From contig JABAKD010000022.1 of assembly GCA_012845835.1 (NCBI GenBank), forward strand, positions 1,305,501 to 1,369,500: a stretch of 64,000 bases of DNA, read 5' to 3'. This DNA is from Undaria pinnatifida. Its lineage: Eukaryota > Sar > Phaeophyceae > Laminariales > Alariaceae. This document shows positions 46,570 to 61,000 of this stretch, in pieces. The notes beneath the pieces were generated by a model. The model was not told the origin of the DNA. It saw nothing but the letters and a program-made list of their open reading frames with translations, and did not search any database. Both the position numbers and the translations under genes were made by a program. Position 1 is the stretch's first letter. Every line of letters begins with the position of its first letter.

Positions 46570-49500
46570 CGGGGGGGGGGGGGGGGGGGCAGCTCGATAT
46601 GTGCCTGGAAACTATACATTATTTCGAGGGGATAAATGTGACATTTTTGGAAATAATACATCAGTTTATCGTGTATATCCTGGGGTAAATCGTACAATCA
46701 GTGAGTAAAGAGAGGGTGGAGTGTTCGAGGGGGTGGGGTTGGGATGGGTTAATTATATATATTGTATCATATGTGTCTATCGTGTGTCACGGCCGACTTC
46801 GCAACGATTCCTTGCCAGCGCCTAACTCCCGAAAAAACAAAAAAAAAAACGTTATCCGTTACAATCGCGGGCTCGCGGACAGCTGGGGGCAGATGCATAT
46901 CGTATACTGTGGATTATTCTGTCTGGTGAGCACTTAGTTCTCCTGCTACAGGACTATGGTGTGCACACCGCAGTAGCTTTCCCTTCTACTGTAGTAGTGT
47001 AGTAGTAGTAGTGGAGTCATGCTACGGTAGCCCCCCCAACGTTTTTTCAACGAAATCGCCGGTTTCAAAACCAGCTCCCGGTCGTATCTCCTGAAACACG
47101 GCGTCCCTCGACACCCTCCCCGACGTCATCGATCGATACACCTTTGCACACAAAAAAAATATGTGGATACGTTATCTTTCAACACTATCCTTCCTTGTGT
47201 CGAGCAGCCCTGATACTTTTCTTTCAGCAGTATCCTTCCTTGTGTCGAGCAGCCATGATTCATTTGAAACGTTCGTTAAAGAAAATCAATGGCTTTGGGG
47301 GGGCCATCGTGGAATCAGTCAGTGGTGCAGTACTATGAGCTCCTCCTACTCCGTACAGTACTCTGGTAGCGAAGTAGTACAGACCGAAGACATGGACACG
47401 CCTTTGCAATTGCACAGTGACCCATATATGTTGCCATTTCATAACGATCATGCTCTGCCTTAGGGCAGCTATGTGCAGCATGCATCATGTTAGTAGTATA
47501 GGTCTAACGCTGACTCACCCATAAACACCCCAGAAATATCTTTTTGGGGGGGTGGATATGAGATGAGCAGAATAATTTGTACTCCCTCTTGAAGCCATGC
47601 AAATACGTGTATGTACCTCTTTCCCTGTGTGTTTATTTTTTTCCCTGAGGTACTCTTCCACTCCAGAGTGAGTGACTGGAGCCTGTCCGGTGACCACGGA
47701 CTTGATTATGCGAGTTATCGTGAGAACAACAACAACAACAGCAACCACAACATTGACAACAACAACAACAACATTAACAACAACAACGACAACAAAGACA
47801 ACAACAACAACAGCAACAACCGTTGTCTTCCTTGGCATCTGCTGCAGTACGCAAGAATAAAAGTACAACGTAAATCAGACGAGGAAGCCTGGAATTTTTC
47901 GGCAAGTTAACTTAACATCGCACTGTGTTAACTAGCATTGCGGTTATGGCACGTCGCGGGCGGTTTCGCTCGTGTGTTGACAAACACGCCGAGTACCACC
48001 CAGCAGCTATGGAGTACTCAAGGTAGATGGGTAGATGGGTAGTATATTGATTCGGTCATGGTTGGGATGAAACTAGGTGATAGCAGATGTCACAGCCATG
48101 TCAAGGCCATCATATATGGTTGAGAATGTAAGTGGCGGTGATGGTCCATGCTGGACACCCCACCTCATTCACTGCCTGTTCCATTTGCTGTCCCCTAGAG
48201 CATGATATTGCCAGCCTTGTTTCTAGGCAGCGAACACAGCAGCCACAACCAAAACCCAACCCCCGCCTCTTTTTGTCGTTCTGAACTACGGCTGCCGTAA
48301 GAACAAGAACAAGACTCATACAAACGTAAATCGAACGGGGCAGCAACGTATACATATGTTTTTATGAAAAATTAAGAGTAGCACTACAGCTGAACTCATG
48401 TTTGCAACCTGTTGTGCTATACTCCGAGGGCACGTGTTGCGGGGTCTGTACGTCCCCATGGAGGGTACATTTTATGTTTCCTCAGCCGTTTTTGCGCTGC
48501 TACCAATGACACCAACTACACCAATTCCAAACAACCTGACTCGCCCGAAAAATGCAAATGCAAGTTTTCCACGGGTCAGATCATTTCTCGTGGGTCGGAT
48601 CGTGTCAGGTGACCCGGCCCGACCCGCGATATTCGAAAACCTTTTGACCCGACCCGACTCGACCCATAAGGTTTCCCACACCTTCTGATCCGACCCGACT
48701 CGACCCACGGGTTTTTGCAATACCTCCTCATCCGACTCGTGGGTCGGGTCATGCATGACCCTTGAAAGTCTTGATTTTTTTCAGGGTTATCTTGCGTTGA
48801 TTACTAACATCCAGATGCTGGTTGTTTTTCGGCGTCCCCCACTAGACCCTTGCGTTTTCTGGCGATGCCGCAGGCGCTTTCAGGCACGTATTGACAGGAA
48901 CACCGCGTGGCACTCATCACCTCACTACCCCCCAATGTCAAGATACGGCCTCGAAAGGCCTGTAAATATCCGAATTTGAGATCATTTGGATGGGTTTCGT
49001 ATGATAAGGTTGGCGTTTTATATACGGGAAAGTTAGGAAATAGATCGGAGGCACGTGCCTCCGATCTCAGAAGCTATCCGGGGCTCTGGTGGAATCGGAT
49101 AAAGCTATGTGTCTACGAAGGCAAAGAAAGTGAGTGCTCTCCGAGGACCTGCTCAATTGGCAAACCTGCAGGGGGCACTCTGTGTCCCCACCAATAATTT
49201 TACACTACCCACCGCCTGTAGGTAGTTGAAATTAAGTAATCCATCCCTCCGTAGGGGTTGAGCAGGTTTTTTGGGGGGCCAAGCGTATCTGACCTTCTGA
49301 TAGGTTGACCGGTTGAGCTCGTCAAGTGTGGCACTATCGTCAAGCATGATAATTTTACGAGTAAATTTATTTTGGGACTAGCGCATAGCGCATAGAAAGT
49401 GTTGGTTGGGTTGCGCCAACGAACGTCTTCGAAGGCATGTTTCGGGTGATGATGGATGATGACAACGATGGATGATGATGATGATATTCAGCTCCTCATG

Positions 49501-52500
49501 TTAGAAGATCAGAAATTTCTTAGAATCTGCTCCACCCCCAACGCGGAATGACTCAATTTCTGTAGGCTATGTTGTGCAAGGGCTATAAATGGCTAACTTG
49601 GTGTGCACGCAACAGCATCGTTTTCGGCGTCCCACTATTAGTAAGACCTCGCCGTTAGGTATCCCCCCAAGCAAGCACTGCATCCCGGTTTTTTTATTTG
49701 TGCAAAACACTTGGAATCGGACTAGGATATCACATCTTGGATCTGGAACAAAACAGGTCTTAAACGCACACCGGAGGCGTTTTTTTTCTGGCACTGTGCG
49801 TGCTGATAGGCACAGCCGCGTTTTTTTTCCTGACGCTTACCACGATAGAGAAGCCCCATTTTCCCCTCCTGACGGTGATGACTTGTTGAGGACCTCCATA
49901 CCTCTCACCCAAGGAGCACCTTTTCTTCGAGAAAGCTAGAACAGCGCTACTCGATGACCAAGGCCATGCATGGCCTACGGTAGGAATTTTGAAAAATGGG
50001 ATCGCATTTTGCAAACAAGACCGGCATTTTTGACGATTTTGGGTCTACCCATTTACAACTGAAAACCCCTTTTTTATTACAAAATTGCTTGGATTTAGTA
50101 TGGGGGTTTGGGGGCTCCAAAGGGGTCAAGATGGGTGAAGGAGCCCCCCATACAGCAAAAAATACGTTCGCCAAAAAACGGTATACCTTTATCAGAGCAC
50201 GCCGGTGCGTCCGTGCTCCCTCCCCCTTTCGCTTACGTAGATAGGTACTTTTTTGCCCGGGACTTACCTCTTTTATCTTCCTGAATGCGTTTTCGAAGAC
50301 GTCTATCTTCGTTTTGTGGCTGATGCGATCCACCACCATTTTGGCCGTAGTGGTCGCGTGGGCTGCAGCCGCCTGTCGCAATCGTCAGAACCGTTTGTTG
50401 GTTTTATAGGGAAGGGGAGGGTGATCTTCGTTTGTTTTTTTCTCACTTTACGGCAACACACACCCCTCGTAGCACACGCGATGTGGTCGAAAAATGTGAC
50501 GCGTAGCTTGCAAAGATGGGTTGCGACGAAACTCTGTCGATCTCACAGCTGCGGTACCGGTATGTTTATGACACGCTACGCTAATGCAACACCGAGACTA
50601 TGGGGTACGAGGTTTTCTTGCGGTGATAGCTATGCAGGGCTCCCCCAAAATGCCTCGCTAGAGATCCCGCAGCAGGTCTAATGGGATGCGTAGGGCACAC
50701 GACACTTCTTGTATCATCGTCACCCGGCAAGCACGGCCGCAGCTATCGCATCGTACAGGTCCATCGCTAGGAAAAGCATTCCCGCAGCCATGGCCGCAAC
50801 AACGCCACTCTTTCCTACAAAAAATACAAAAATCAAGATCACAAAACAAAAGCAAATCAAGCGAGAAGAACAAGGCGAATCAAAGCACAAAGCACAACGC
50901 AAACGACATAGCCATGCCCAAAAAAAAGGGGGGTGACTCAACTAACTAACTAACTATCGTTGTTATGTGGGTACCCATTTCGACAGCGGTTGCGGTTTTT
51001 GTTTGCAAAGGAGGCGGTATCTGATTACAGTAGAGGTGCCCCAATTTGTTTCGTTTTCTGAATCTCCTCGATTAAGGACTCCCACATCTAATAAAACAGA
51101 AAACAGAAAAACGATTTTGATCGAAACGAAACTCAAACGCGATGCTCCAATCCCATGGTAAGGGCATACGCAAACAATACTTTGGCCAAAAAAAAAAAAA
51201 CGGAAATTCGGACGAGGTTAAGGAGCTCGACATTCAGAAACAGATTTAGCAAAAAAAATGCCACCGGTGGGGTAGCAAGCGCCTCAGGTACAACTGAGAT
51301 TGTGGCTGCCTTTGGCATTAAAATTGAACTGAAACGCGTTCATTTCGCAACCGTATAGTGGCAAAAAATATGAAGTACTACAGTGTAAATGTTGGAAGCG
51401 AGCTCCCTAATTTGCTTCAGCGCAGAGTACAGCCCTGCTCTCGAATCTCCTCGTCAGTTACAACCACGTAAAAAAAACTGTCTCTTACCGCCTTTTTCCT
51501 AGTGGAAACTCGTGTTTGGGGGAAATGGGAGGGTTTGGTTTTTTTCCAAGGGGTTAAGCCAAATTGAACCGAAACAGTTGTAATAACTAACCATGCTGTA
51601 GGCACGTGTTGGCGGCGACCCCTCCTTTCTTTGCATGAATCAACATTTTCAGCACAAAGTGCCCATTTCGGCAAAAAACACGTTCTTTCATCACAAGGTA
51701 ACCACTCCAGTACAAAGTCACCAGTTCAGCGCTAATAAACTAATTTTTAGAATAAAGCGACTGTTACATGTTCTACAAAGCACAAAAAACAAAAACACTT
51801 GTGAGTGATTCTTACTACGATAGCCCCCCCCAAGAACCAGCGATTTTCTTGCTAGACACGAGGAAGGATCCTATGAAAAAGGTATCTTCATGCATTTTCT
51901 TGGTTGCGAAGGGTTATCGAACGATGACGTCGGGGCGGGAAGGGGCACCGCACCGTCGTTCAGGAGATACGGCCGGGCGCCGGTTTCAAAACCAGCGATT
52001 TCGCTAAGTAAAAGTTGGGGGGACTACCGCAGAACAACGCCGACTTACCTTCTTGAGGCCCTGCTCTCCAGTATCCCCCGCCTCGCTCTCCATGGCCAAT
52101 ATCCCCGCCTTCATATTTGCACGCCTGAAACGTTGCACACGTCCGACAGATCACCGATCATTCTAGTTGATGATCTAGATATTTTGGGAGAGATTAGTTT
52201 GAGCTGTACGGTCTGAGCTGTGCGGTCTAGCGCATGGTACAGGGTGAGAGCCGTACGATCCGTATGATCGCGCAACTTTCAAAAGGGTTGGATACGTACT
52301 CTTTACATACAGATCTTGCAGAACATCTTATAACGGCAGAGGTACAGTATCTACTGTAGATGGTCTCTATGTGACCTATAAAATCTATATGATCTATATG
52401 ATCTATATAGTCTATATGGATCTATATGATCGATATATGATCCATATAATATATATGATCTATATAATCTATATAATCTATATGATCTATATGATCTATA

Positions 52501-54918
52501 TGATCTAAATGCTCTATATGATATATATGATCTATATGATCTATATGATCTATATGATCTATATGATCTATATGATCTATACCATCTATATCCTCTATAT
52601 ATTCTATATCGTGATCTGCCTGAGGTGTATTTTGGAACATTGCAACCGGGCAGGTCACTTCCGTAACATGTCTGGTACGGTGATTTTTCTAACGAACGAA
52701 AAAGGCTAAACTAGTTTTTTTTTTGGTTTCTCGCCCGACAAGATATTGCCTAACGTGACACTTACAAAATAGGGGTTGCTTGCGTTATTCACATATACTC
52801 ATTTCGTCACGTTTTCGATCGCGGATACTTGTTGACGTTGCTTTTTTCAGGGAGGGGTCTTCGTGAGTGGTGCCAAAACTCGCAGGTGGGCCCGTCTCGT
52901 CTCGTCCCGTCCCTGCCCGGCCCGGCCCGGCCCGAGAGAGTTTTAAATTGCGGGCGATAGCCCGACCCGACCCTCCTGATTCCAATCCAGCGGGTCGCTG
53001 GCCCTGCTGGCCTGCTCCCAATCTCAACGGTCGCGGGCCCGGCCCGTGAGATTCTTAAAGCGCGAGCCTCGACCCGGCTCGGCCCGTGAAATTTTCAAGT
53101 CGCGTGCTCCCGGCTTAGCTCGGCTCGGCCCGGCTTGGTCCGGCACGGCCCGGCCTGGCCTCTACTCAGAAGTTATTTTAGCGAAAATTGTGCCACCTCT
53201 AGATCGCGGCAAGCGTCGAACGGCCAAACTTACGGCAAGGCGTGCGTTTTGAGTCTTTGTTTTCGTTTTCGTTTTCGTTTTTGTCCCTATTTTTTTTGTC
53301 GCTTAAAGGTTAAGTCAGGGGAGGGGAACTCACTCGCCTAAGCGGCTATCTTTGGGCAAGTGTGAAGGACTTGTGCTGGAATATGAGTCCCACTTTCTTA
53401 CCAGAAACTTTCCTCAGAACATTTCTCAGAGCATTCCTCAGAACATGCACCATTGCGGGTATTGTTTCATCACAATGCTTGCCGCCAGATGTCCAGGCGA
53501 TAGGGTGGGACTGTTCATCGTGTTGCACTCTTCCCTTTTTATATATTTTGCTTGCTGTGTTGTTGAGTTGCCAGGGGTAAGGCACAAGTTATCCCTGCAG
53601 GCATGTCCCCGGTGTTATCAAAGATTGATAGAAACAGCTTTTATTGTTCCCTCAGGATCGATGATGACAGCTGAGACGAGAGGCAAGAGTCTCTCCGTCT
53701 CCTGATTACCCCGAACATGAAACGCCATCCTGTAATACGAAAACGGCCAATTTCCTACCAGAGGGTATCTAAATCAGGTAATTGCCGGCCTTTCAAGGCC
53801 GCACCTAAACAGCATTCTGTCTGAGTACCGTCGACCATGTAAGGTACGATGTATATATTGAATTTGTTTGAGGCCTCCTACGGCGACCCGTGGTCCATCT
53901 CTTTGCGGGAACAAAAATAGCAAGTGATGAAGGGATCTCTCTGTGATACAAATTCCGAGACGTTTCGACCACATCCGTGGTTCCATTTTGTGCCAAACTT
54001 GGACCCGACGGGTCCAATTCGACCGCTATTTTGCGTCAGGATGCCCAGGCGATAGGATGGAATTGCCCTTCGGGTTGGGAAATGAATTATTGCAGTTTGC
54101 GACAGATGGCTCACGACCATAGATGGGATTGTTCGTCAGCTTGAGCTTTTCTACTTCTTTAGAAAAGTCGGCGTTTTTTAGGGGCGGGGAATGGGTAGAG
54201 CTCCTCAAGCGAAAAAATAGGCCCGATTATATTGCGGTGCTCCCCTTAACGTTTTGCTCTCGCGATATGTCATGGACTGCCACTTACGCTGGGCCGTAAA
54301 AAATAATTCAAGTCTGCTTCCAAAAAGTGAGGTCCGATGGACATTGCTGTTGTTAGCACAGTCAATATTTCGCGCCCACGTCCGAACACCTATTAACAAC
54401 CACGTGCCAAACAGCACGAGACAATTGATCTACGCCCCCCCCCCCCCCCCACCCACCCACCCACCCGCCACCACCAAAGGAAAAGCTAAAACTAAAATTA
54501 AAAGAGAAAGAAAAATACCAATGCAAATACAAATACAAAGAACATGAAGCAAAAAACAGACAGGAGGTAAGAAAATAGAAAAACGAAAGGGCCGCTCGCG
54601 TATTTACTACATGGTACGAAGTGCAGTATTAGAAGGTGGCCTACACAAGGCAGCGACAGTGGAGGCACCCTCCTATCTATTTGGGGTTGATCTTCCTGCC
54701 GTGGCTCCCGTGTAGCGTTGTTTTACCGGTTTTGCATAGGACAAGGTTAGGATATTTAGCGACGGATGGAAGCGCGTGTCACCTGTCGGCCTGGGCTTTG
54801 AGCTGCTTTCTCAGCTGCACGATCTGGTGCCTTTCCCTTAGCTCCGCCTCTCTCCTCCTCCTCTCCTCCTCGTAACAGCTACGCACGCGATCCGATTCTG
54901 CTTGCGACACCTGCATTA

Positions 54919-54953
<35 letters not shown>

Positions 54954-54981
54954 AATTGTTGTTGTTGTTGTTGTTATTGTT

Positions 54982-55077
<96 letters not shown>

Positions 55078-58000
55078 GCGTGCTAGGATACGGGTAGCAA
55101 CGTTTTGGCAAAAAATCTTTCGTGAAGGACGGGTGGGTGCTCCTTGGCCCAAAATCTCCCGAATTTCCAATTTTGTTTTTTGCGATATATATGCCGTTTT
55201 GGTATACATGGACCAGGGGATCTGTTCATCGAAACCTTCGACTTTCTTCGACTTCATTTTTTCAAAACCTGTTTTCGGGGGAGGTATATAATATCACCAT
55301 CCTGTTGATCCTGGTACAAGCTACACTGCAGTTACAAGGGGAGTCGCCGACCTATATCCTCCATGAGGACACACACCCAGTAAAATACGCGCGATCGGAG
55401 TACCACACGCAGCTTGCAAAGGTGAGTTTCGACGAAATCTTCGATCTCACAGCCGGAGGAGTGTATTTTTATTTTTATAGAGCTACAGGTATATCTATAT
55501 AGGTATATCCATATATGTATATGTACGTATAGAATGGTGTCTCGAGTAAGGAAAAGCCTCAGAAAAAGAAACGGTTCACCTTACCTACCGACTGATTCTA
55601 CGATAGCCCCTCCCCCCAAAAAAACAGCGATTTTCTTTTTGCGAATGCTTCATGGCTGCTCAACACAAGGAGGATACAATTGAAGACAAAGTATCCATCT
55701 ATTTTTCATGTGTGCAAGGGCCTATCGATCGATGACGTCGGGGAGGGTGTCGAGGGACAACGTATTTCAGAAGATACGACCGGGAGCTGGTTTTGAAACC
55801 GGCGATCTCGTCAAAAAACGGTTCAGCTTGGCCCTAGCGCGGATCGCGCCTTCACCAAAATTTGTCGGAAGGTCATTACTATTATTTTAAGTTTCGGTTT
55901 GGTTTTGTTTCAGTTTTGTTCTTGGGTAGGCCCGGCGCTGAGAGCGCACTAAGCGCGGAGGTTGTCCCGGGGCGAGCGCCTCCCTGCTCGGGCAGGAGGC
56001 CTCAAGTAATCCAATACTTAAAACGATTAGTATGGACGCACAAGAATACGATAGCAGCAGTATTTATTCGTTGTACACATAGACCATGGAATTTTCATCG
56101 CGTTGCGTTTTTCATTATTTTTTTTGTCAACTTTTGCGTTTGGGTTGAGGTATCGTACAGCCCGTCAAGCGAGAAGCCCCGTAATTTCTTAGGTACACCT
56201 CTACGGTAGCATGCGTCACTTTGCAATTTCCTGCCAGGGCGGGCGCGTCCTCTCCTAAATGCAGGACGGGTCTGCAAATAAATCTCTGCACACCCTGAAT
56301 TACGTATGCTGGTTATGGCATTCGATACTTGTAGGATTTCTTTGCAGCCGGCGGGTGGAAACCCTCGATTTTGGTGTATGGGTGTCCAACAGCATTTAGT
56401 CCAACTGTACGGTATGCAGCACGCTTCCACATTGGCGGGCATGTGGCCGAGTACGACTAGTGAGTAGTGTCATTTTATGTATTTGTTTATATGTTTATTT
56501 TTTATCCTACAGCTCGAGTCGTAAGAGGTTCTACCCTCAGCGAGCTTCTAGACACGCCGCGGTCACAGTTGTCTTCCCTTCTCCCCCAGGTGCTACGTGG
56601 CTTCATTGTTATCGCGCATGCGGTTCATTAATCATTCCTACATTTCAGCTTTTCACGCGTGATTTTCATTGAAGTTTGGCATAGGTATCTAATAAATATC
56701 CAAAACAAACGACCAGGCGATCTTCTAGTTGGCATGTACCCATGAGCGATTTGCTTGTTTTTTGGCGGGCACACGCAGGAGCAGTTTCGCGTTGTGATAC
56801 AGCTGGGGACATACTACTTTTGTGCGATACCTCTCGAGCGTGGTTGGCGTCTCCCGATAGCAGCAACAGCTCTTCGTAGTCCTTGATTTTTGCCTGTAGC
56901 GTGCGTTCGACAGCACCCAGTTGGTTGTCGAATCCCACCCGCTCCTCCTGCAAGTGTCCGTGTTTCGGTCAGGGTTAGAGTTTGTGTTGGTGTTGGTGTT
57001 GGCGTTGGTGTTGGTGTTGGTGTTGGTGTTGGTGTTGGTGTTGGTGTTGGTGTTGGTGTTGGCGGTGGTGTTGGTGTTGGTGTTGGTATTGGTGTTGGTG
57101 TTGGAGTTGGTGTTGGTGTTGGTGTTGGTGTTGGTGTTGGTGTTGGTGTTGGTGTTGGTGTTGGTGTTGGTGTTGGTGTTGATGATGTTCGTGTTGGTGA
57201 TGTTGTTGATGATGTTGGTGATGATGGTGTTGGTGTCAGTGTTGGTGTTGGCGTTGGTGTTGTTGTTAGTGCCGGTATTTTGTGTGGAAATTATAATCGA
57301 CGATGGAGAGTTCTCATGCACCGTTTCATTCACCTGTAAAACAGAGCGTGTACACAGCTAAATAAAAACACTTCGAAAAGAGCTATTATAACTATTAATA
57401 GTAAACTGCTAGACGGGCTGTCAAGATGGAACCATAGAGGCATTAAGGTATACCATTTCACGCGCGCTACGATAGATATATTAAGGTATACCGTTTTTTG
57501 TCGAAAACATTTCCGAAAGACATGGCTCTTCAGCCCTTCTTAGCCCCAAAACGTCGGAAGCCCTTTCTTCTTCTTCATTGGTTTTCAGTGATTTTTTGGA
57601 TATACCTACGCGTCGTGGGATTTTCCTTCGGTTTTCACCGCCATTCTGATCAAAACCAAGTTTTTTTTTGCCCGCGGAAAAAAATGGTTGGTATGGACCC
57701 CTTCAAGCGAGGAGCCCCAAGAAAAGGCAATGGTTGGTGTACCTCTGCCGTCGCGTTTGTCCCTCAGGTTCAGCCTGTCCATATCGACAACCGATACCGC
57801 CTTGGAAAAAAAAAACTTTCAGCGACAACGTCCAGCGATCGATATGCTTCCCGAATCCCCCACCACAAACCGACACGGACAAGAAAGACTAACGCCCGAA
57901 TGGGTAGGGTGGGCCGTAGCTGGAGCAGGGCCGCGGCGGAAGGCTGTTTTCTCACGGCCGAGGGTTTGGCTGGTAGGTGAACTTGAGCACGTCCCACACT

Positions 58001-61000
58001 AGCCGGAGGGATGACTTTCCGGGTGGCTATCTCCACCGCATCTGGTCCCCAAGGATCAGGGCGGGTCAACATACTCACGCATCCCTATACAACGGCAGCT
58101 TGCGCTGCTGGATTAGCGACGGGAACCGCCGACAAGAACAGCTCGCGCTGTAGCTGCCGCGGGAACCGAAGGATATTGAAGGATACGCCAGCTGGCGCTT
58201 TATTGCGAACATATATACATTTGGGGATAAATTGACGAACGAGATGCACGAAAAATTGTGGAAATGTGGTGAGCTATAAGCTTCGCTTTTCGACATCCGC
58301 CGGAGAATGAAAAAAAAAGAAAACGAGACAAGATTTACTAACCTTTAGCCGCTTTACAATTTGCTCGTAGGTCTTGCGGATGCTCTGCGCCTCGTTGTAC
58401 TTAATCATGGCCTTGTCCAAGCGGTTCTCCAGCATGCGGATCTTTCGAGTCAGAGGAGAATCCTCCCGGTTCGGCTGCGTAAACAGGCGGCAAAATGCGC
58501 ATGGTTTAACCCGTCGTCAGCGGCAACGGAGGAGGGAGGACAACAACACAACCCAGGAAACCGCGCAAGAGAAGCTAGAGTACCGCACGCAATACCACCC
58601 AATATCACCCAAAGAAGCTACGGTTTTGGGTCATGCTGAAATTGTTGTGTGCAAGGCTGGGTCTGCCCTACGCTAGTGTTAAGGTATTAGTATTAGTGGG
58701 GGGTATTAGTCCGTTTGACCACTTGCAAAAGGTGAACCAATAGCTTACCTAAACTAAGCCTTATACCACTCTTCCCCGCTGGATAGCAGAGTCGGCCGGA
58801 TATACGGGCGGACCTGTCAATATACAAGCGGTTTCATTTCCTGCGGATACCGGGGAGAGTCTTCTTAAAGCTCGACGTGGGGAAAATCTGAAAGCGTTTA
58901 TTATTGTGGATAGTGGGATTCGAACCCACGACCCCCAAAAAAACATGGTCTGTCGACGACGCCATTTGTTGAGGATTTAGTAGGGTAGTAGTCCGTTTGA
59001 CCACTTGCAAAATGTTAACCAATTGCTTATACCCAAACTAACCCTTATAACACAATGTTCGACGTTGGTATCATTGGCGACAACAGGGAGGGCGCGTACT
59101 CCTTTCAAGCATAGCGCCGCAATCTTGAGATCATTGGCCCTCGCATCCCTACAGTCCCGGGACGGAGCCCGTCGGGCGTTCACCGACCAGACAGGCACCG
59201 TGTGCACCAAGCGCGAAGCGCCGTGAGGTGTTCGGCGAGGGCGCATGAAGGGTGAGCTGCATCCTACCAAGAAACCTTTGTGCGGGCGGGGGGGGGAGGG
59301 GGTTACTCATTTGTTGCTTGCCTTCGTCATTCGACGATTGGCCACGCATGCCCTTCGAGACGAAGCATCGTTCCTACTCTTGGCAGATACACGTTCAACA
59401 TTAAGATGCTCATTGCGTTTACTCCGTACACTACATGTGAAAACAAATGCGTATCTTATTCCCTTTCTGTTTGGCCGTCTTTCTGTGGCCACCTTCTACC
59501 TCCTAAGATAGCGATCGTTTTTTCTCCCTGCCGTCCACCGCACCAATTTTCCCTATTTCACAATCGTCTATTGCCTCAATCTCCTACTTTAACACGTCCA
59601 TGTCCTCCTTATGCAGCTCACACTCTCCCACTATGGGAGTCCAGCGGTAGTGCGTGCGGAAACAAGGAGTCCTCGTGGAGACGAAAGGGTGTCGGGATGC
59701 CTTCCAACAACCTAATTTCTCATGAATAGTTTCGTGTGTTGTGTGGAATTCAATAGCCAGGGGGAAATATTACGAATACTTCGAGTCGAAGGAGAATCCT
59801 CCTGGTTCGGCTGGAGAACCGGTAGAAAAACGCCCGACAGAAGCCGTGCCGCGAAACACGAACTGCTATGTAGGCGGGGAGAGGACAACATAAACTGCTT
59901 ATGCGTCGCACGGTAGACGTATATTATGATAGCGTGTTTTCGGCCAAACCTTGTCTGAATGACGTCTATATGACGTCGGGGGCGTGGGAGGAGGGTGTTA
60001 CCGCATCATGGATGGCGGTAGTCTGGCTATCGTGGACCCTCATATCTTTACAACGCCGGCACGGAGAGCCTCGAGTTTGTACCCGTTGGGAAGTGGGGGA
60101 GCAGCAGGGGCTGGTAACAACATGCGCAGAAATACACGCCAAGCCTGGGAAGCAAACAAGGTGATGCTCACCCGTTAACGCCTTTAGAGTGGAAAAAAAA
60201 TGAAAGCACACGACGATTACACCCGTATGGACCACACGAAACAGCAGTGTAGATAGCTGCACGCCACCCGGGCTACATCCCCCCCCCCCCCCTCTCCCTC
60301 CAGCACGAGGGCTGCGGAGTGTTGGCGCTAGCTTGTCCCGAAAACCCTGAACCTTGCCTGCCGTGACTCCAGCTCAAGATCCTTAACCTCGTCTTTCAGT
60401 TGCTGTAGTCCTTTCCGGCACGCCAATGACCTGGAACGCCGGACACGAGACCCAAAATAGTGCTGTCACTGGCGGCGATGGTATCAGCGATGGTATCAGC
60501 AATGGTGACCACGATCAAGCGGGGGGGGGGGGGGGGTGCACTAATTTCATGCATGGCCGTAGTCTTGAGCCCAGATATATTCGGGTGCCTACAGTGCTGC
60601 GACGGAGCACGCCGGGGTTTCACCGACCAGGCAGGCATCGTGTGCACCAAGCGCGAAGCGAAGCGCCGTGGGGCGTTGAGCGGGTCGCATGAAGGGTGAG
60701 CCGCACGATTCCAGCTAACAGTCACTTGTGAGGTGGACTTCCGCACCTTGTTTGTGCTTTGTTGCCCATGGATGAGAGCTTTTAATATATTTAATTTTTT
60801 TCTGGTGTGGTCGCTTCCAGGCACAGAAAATTGCAGTAGGCGGAGCACTTTCTAAGGGCTCTTACTGGAGCCGCTCAGGGCCTCTCGCGCGAGCGCCCCC
60901 CCTGCTAGTTTTGAAACTCGTGTCGTAATATTGTTCATGTTTTGTGTTTGTTTTGACAATTTGAGTAACGCGAACCGCCCGATATATATATAAGGTGACT

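Noticed and set aside
46450-46590. Long G homopolymers as a possible quadruplex regulatory element
   Set aside because: Sequence of this kind is often an assembly or basecalling artefact. Nothing nearby suggests function.
51036-51095. Minus-strand TTATTAG acceptor followed by [14 protein letters not shown]
   Set aside because: Looks like a small coiled-coil exon, but the frame stops soon. The flanking ODAD3 exons (52049 and 50372) already join in phase.
56725-57361. Long frames rich in Asn-Thr, Gly-Val or Leu-Val on both strands
   Set aside because: All come from the hexanucleotide array next to an ODAD3 exon. Only 56831-56947 is coding.
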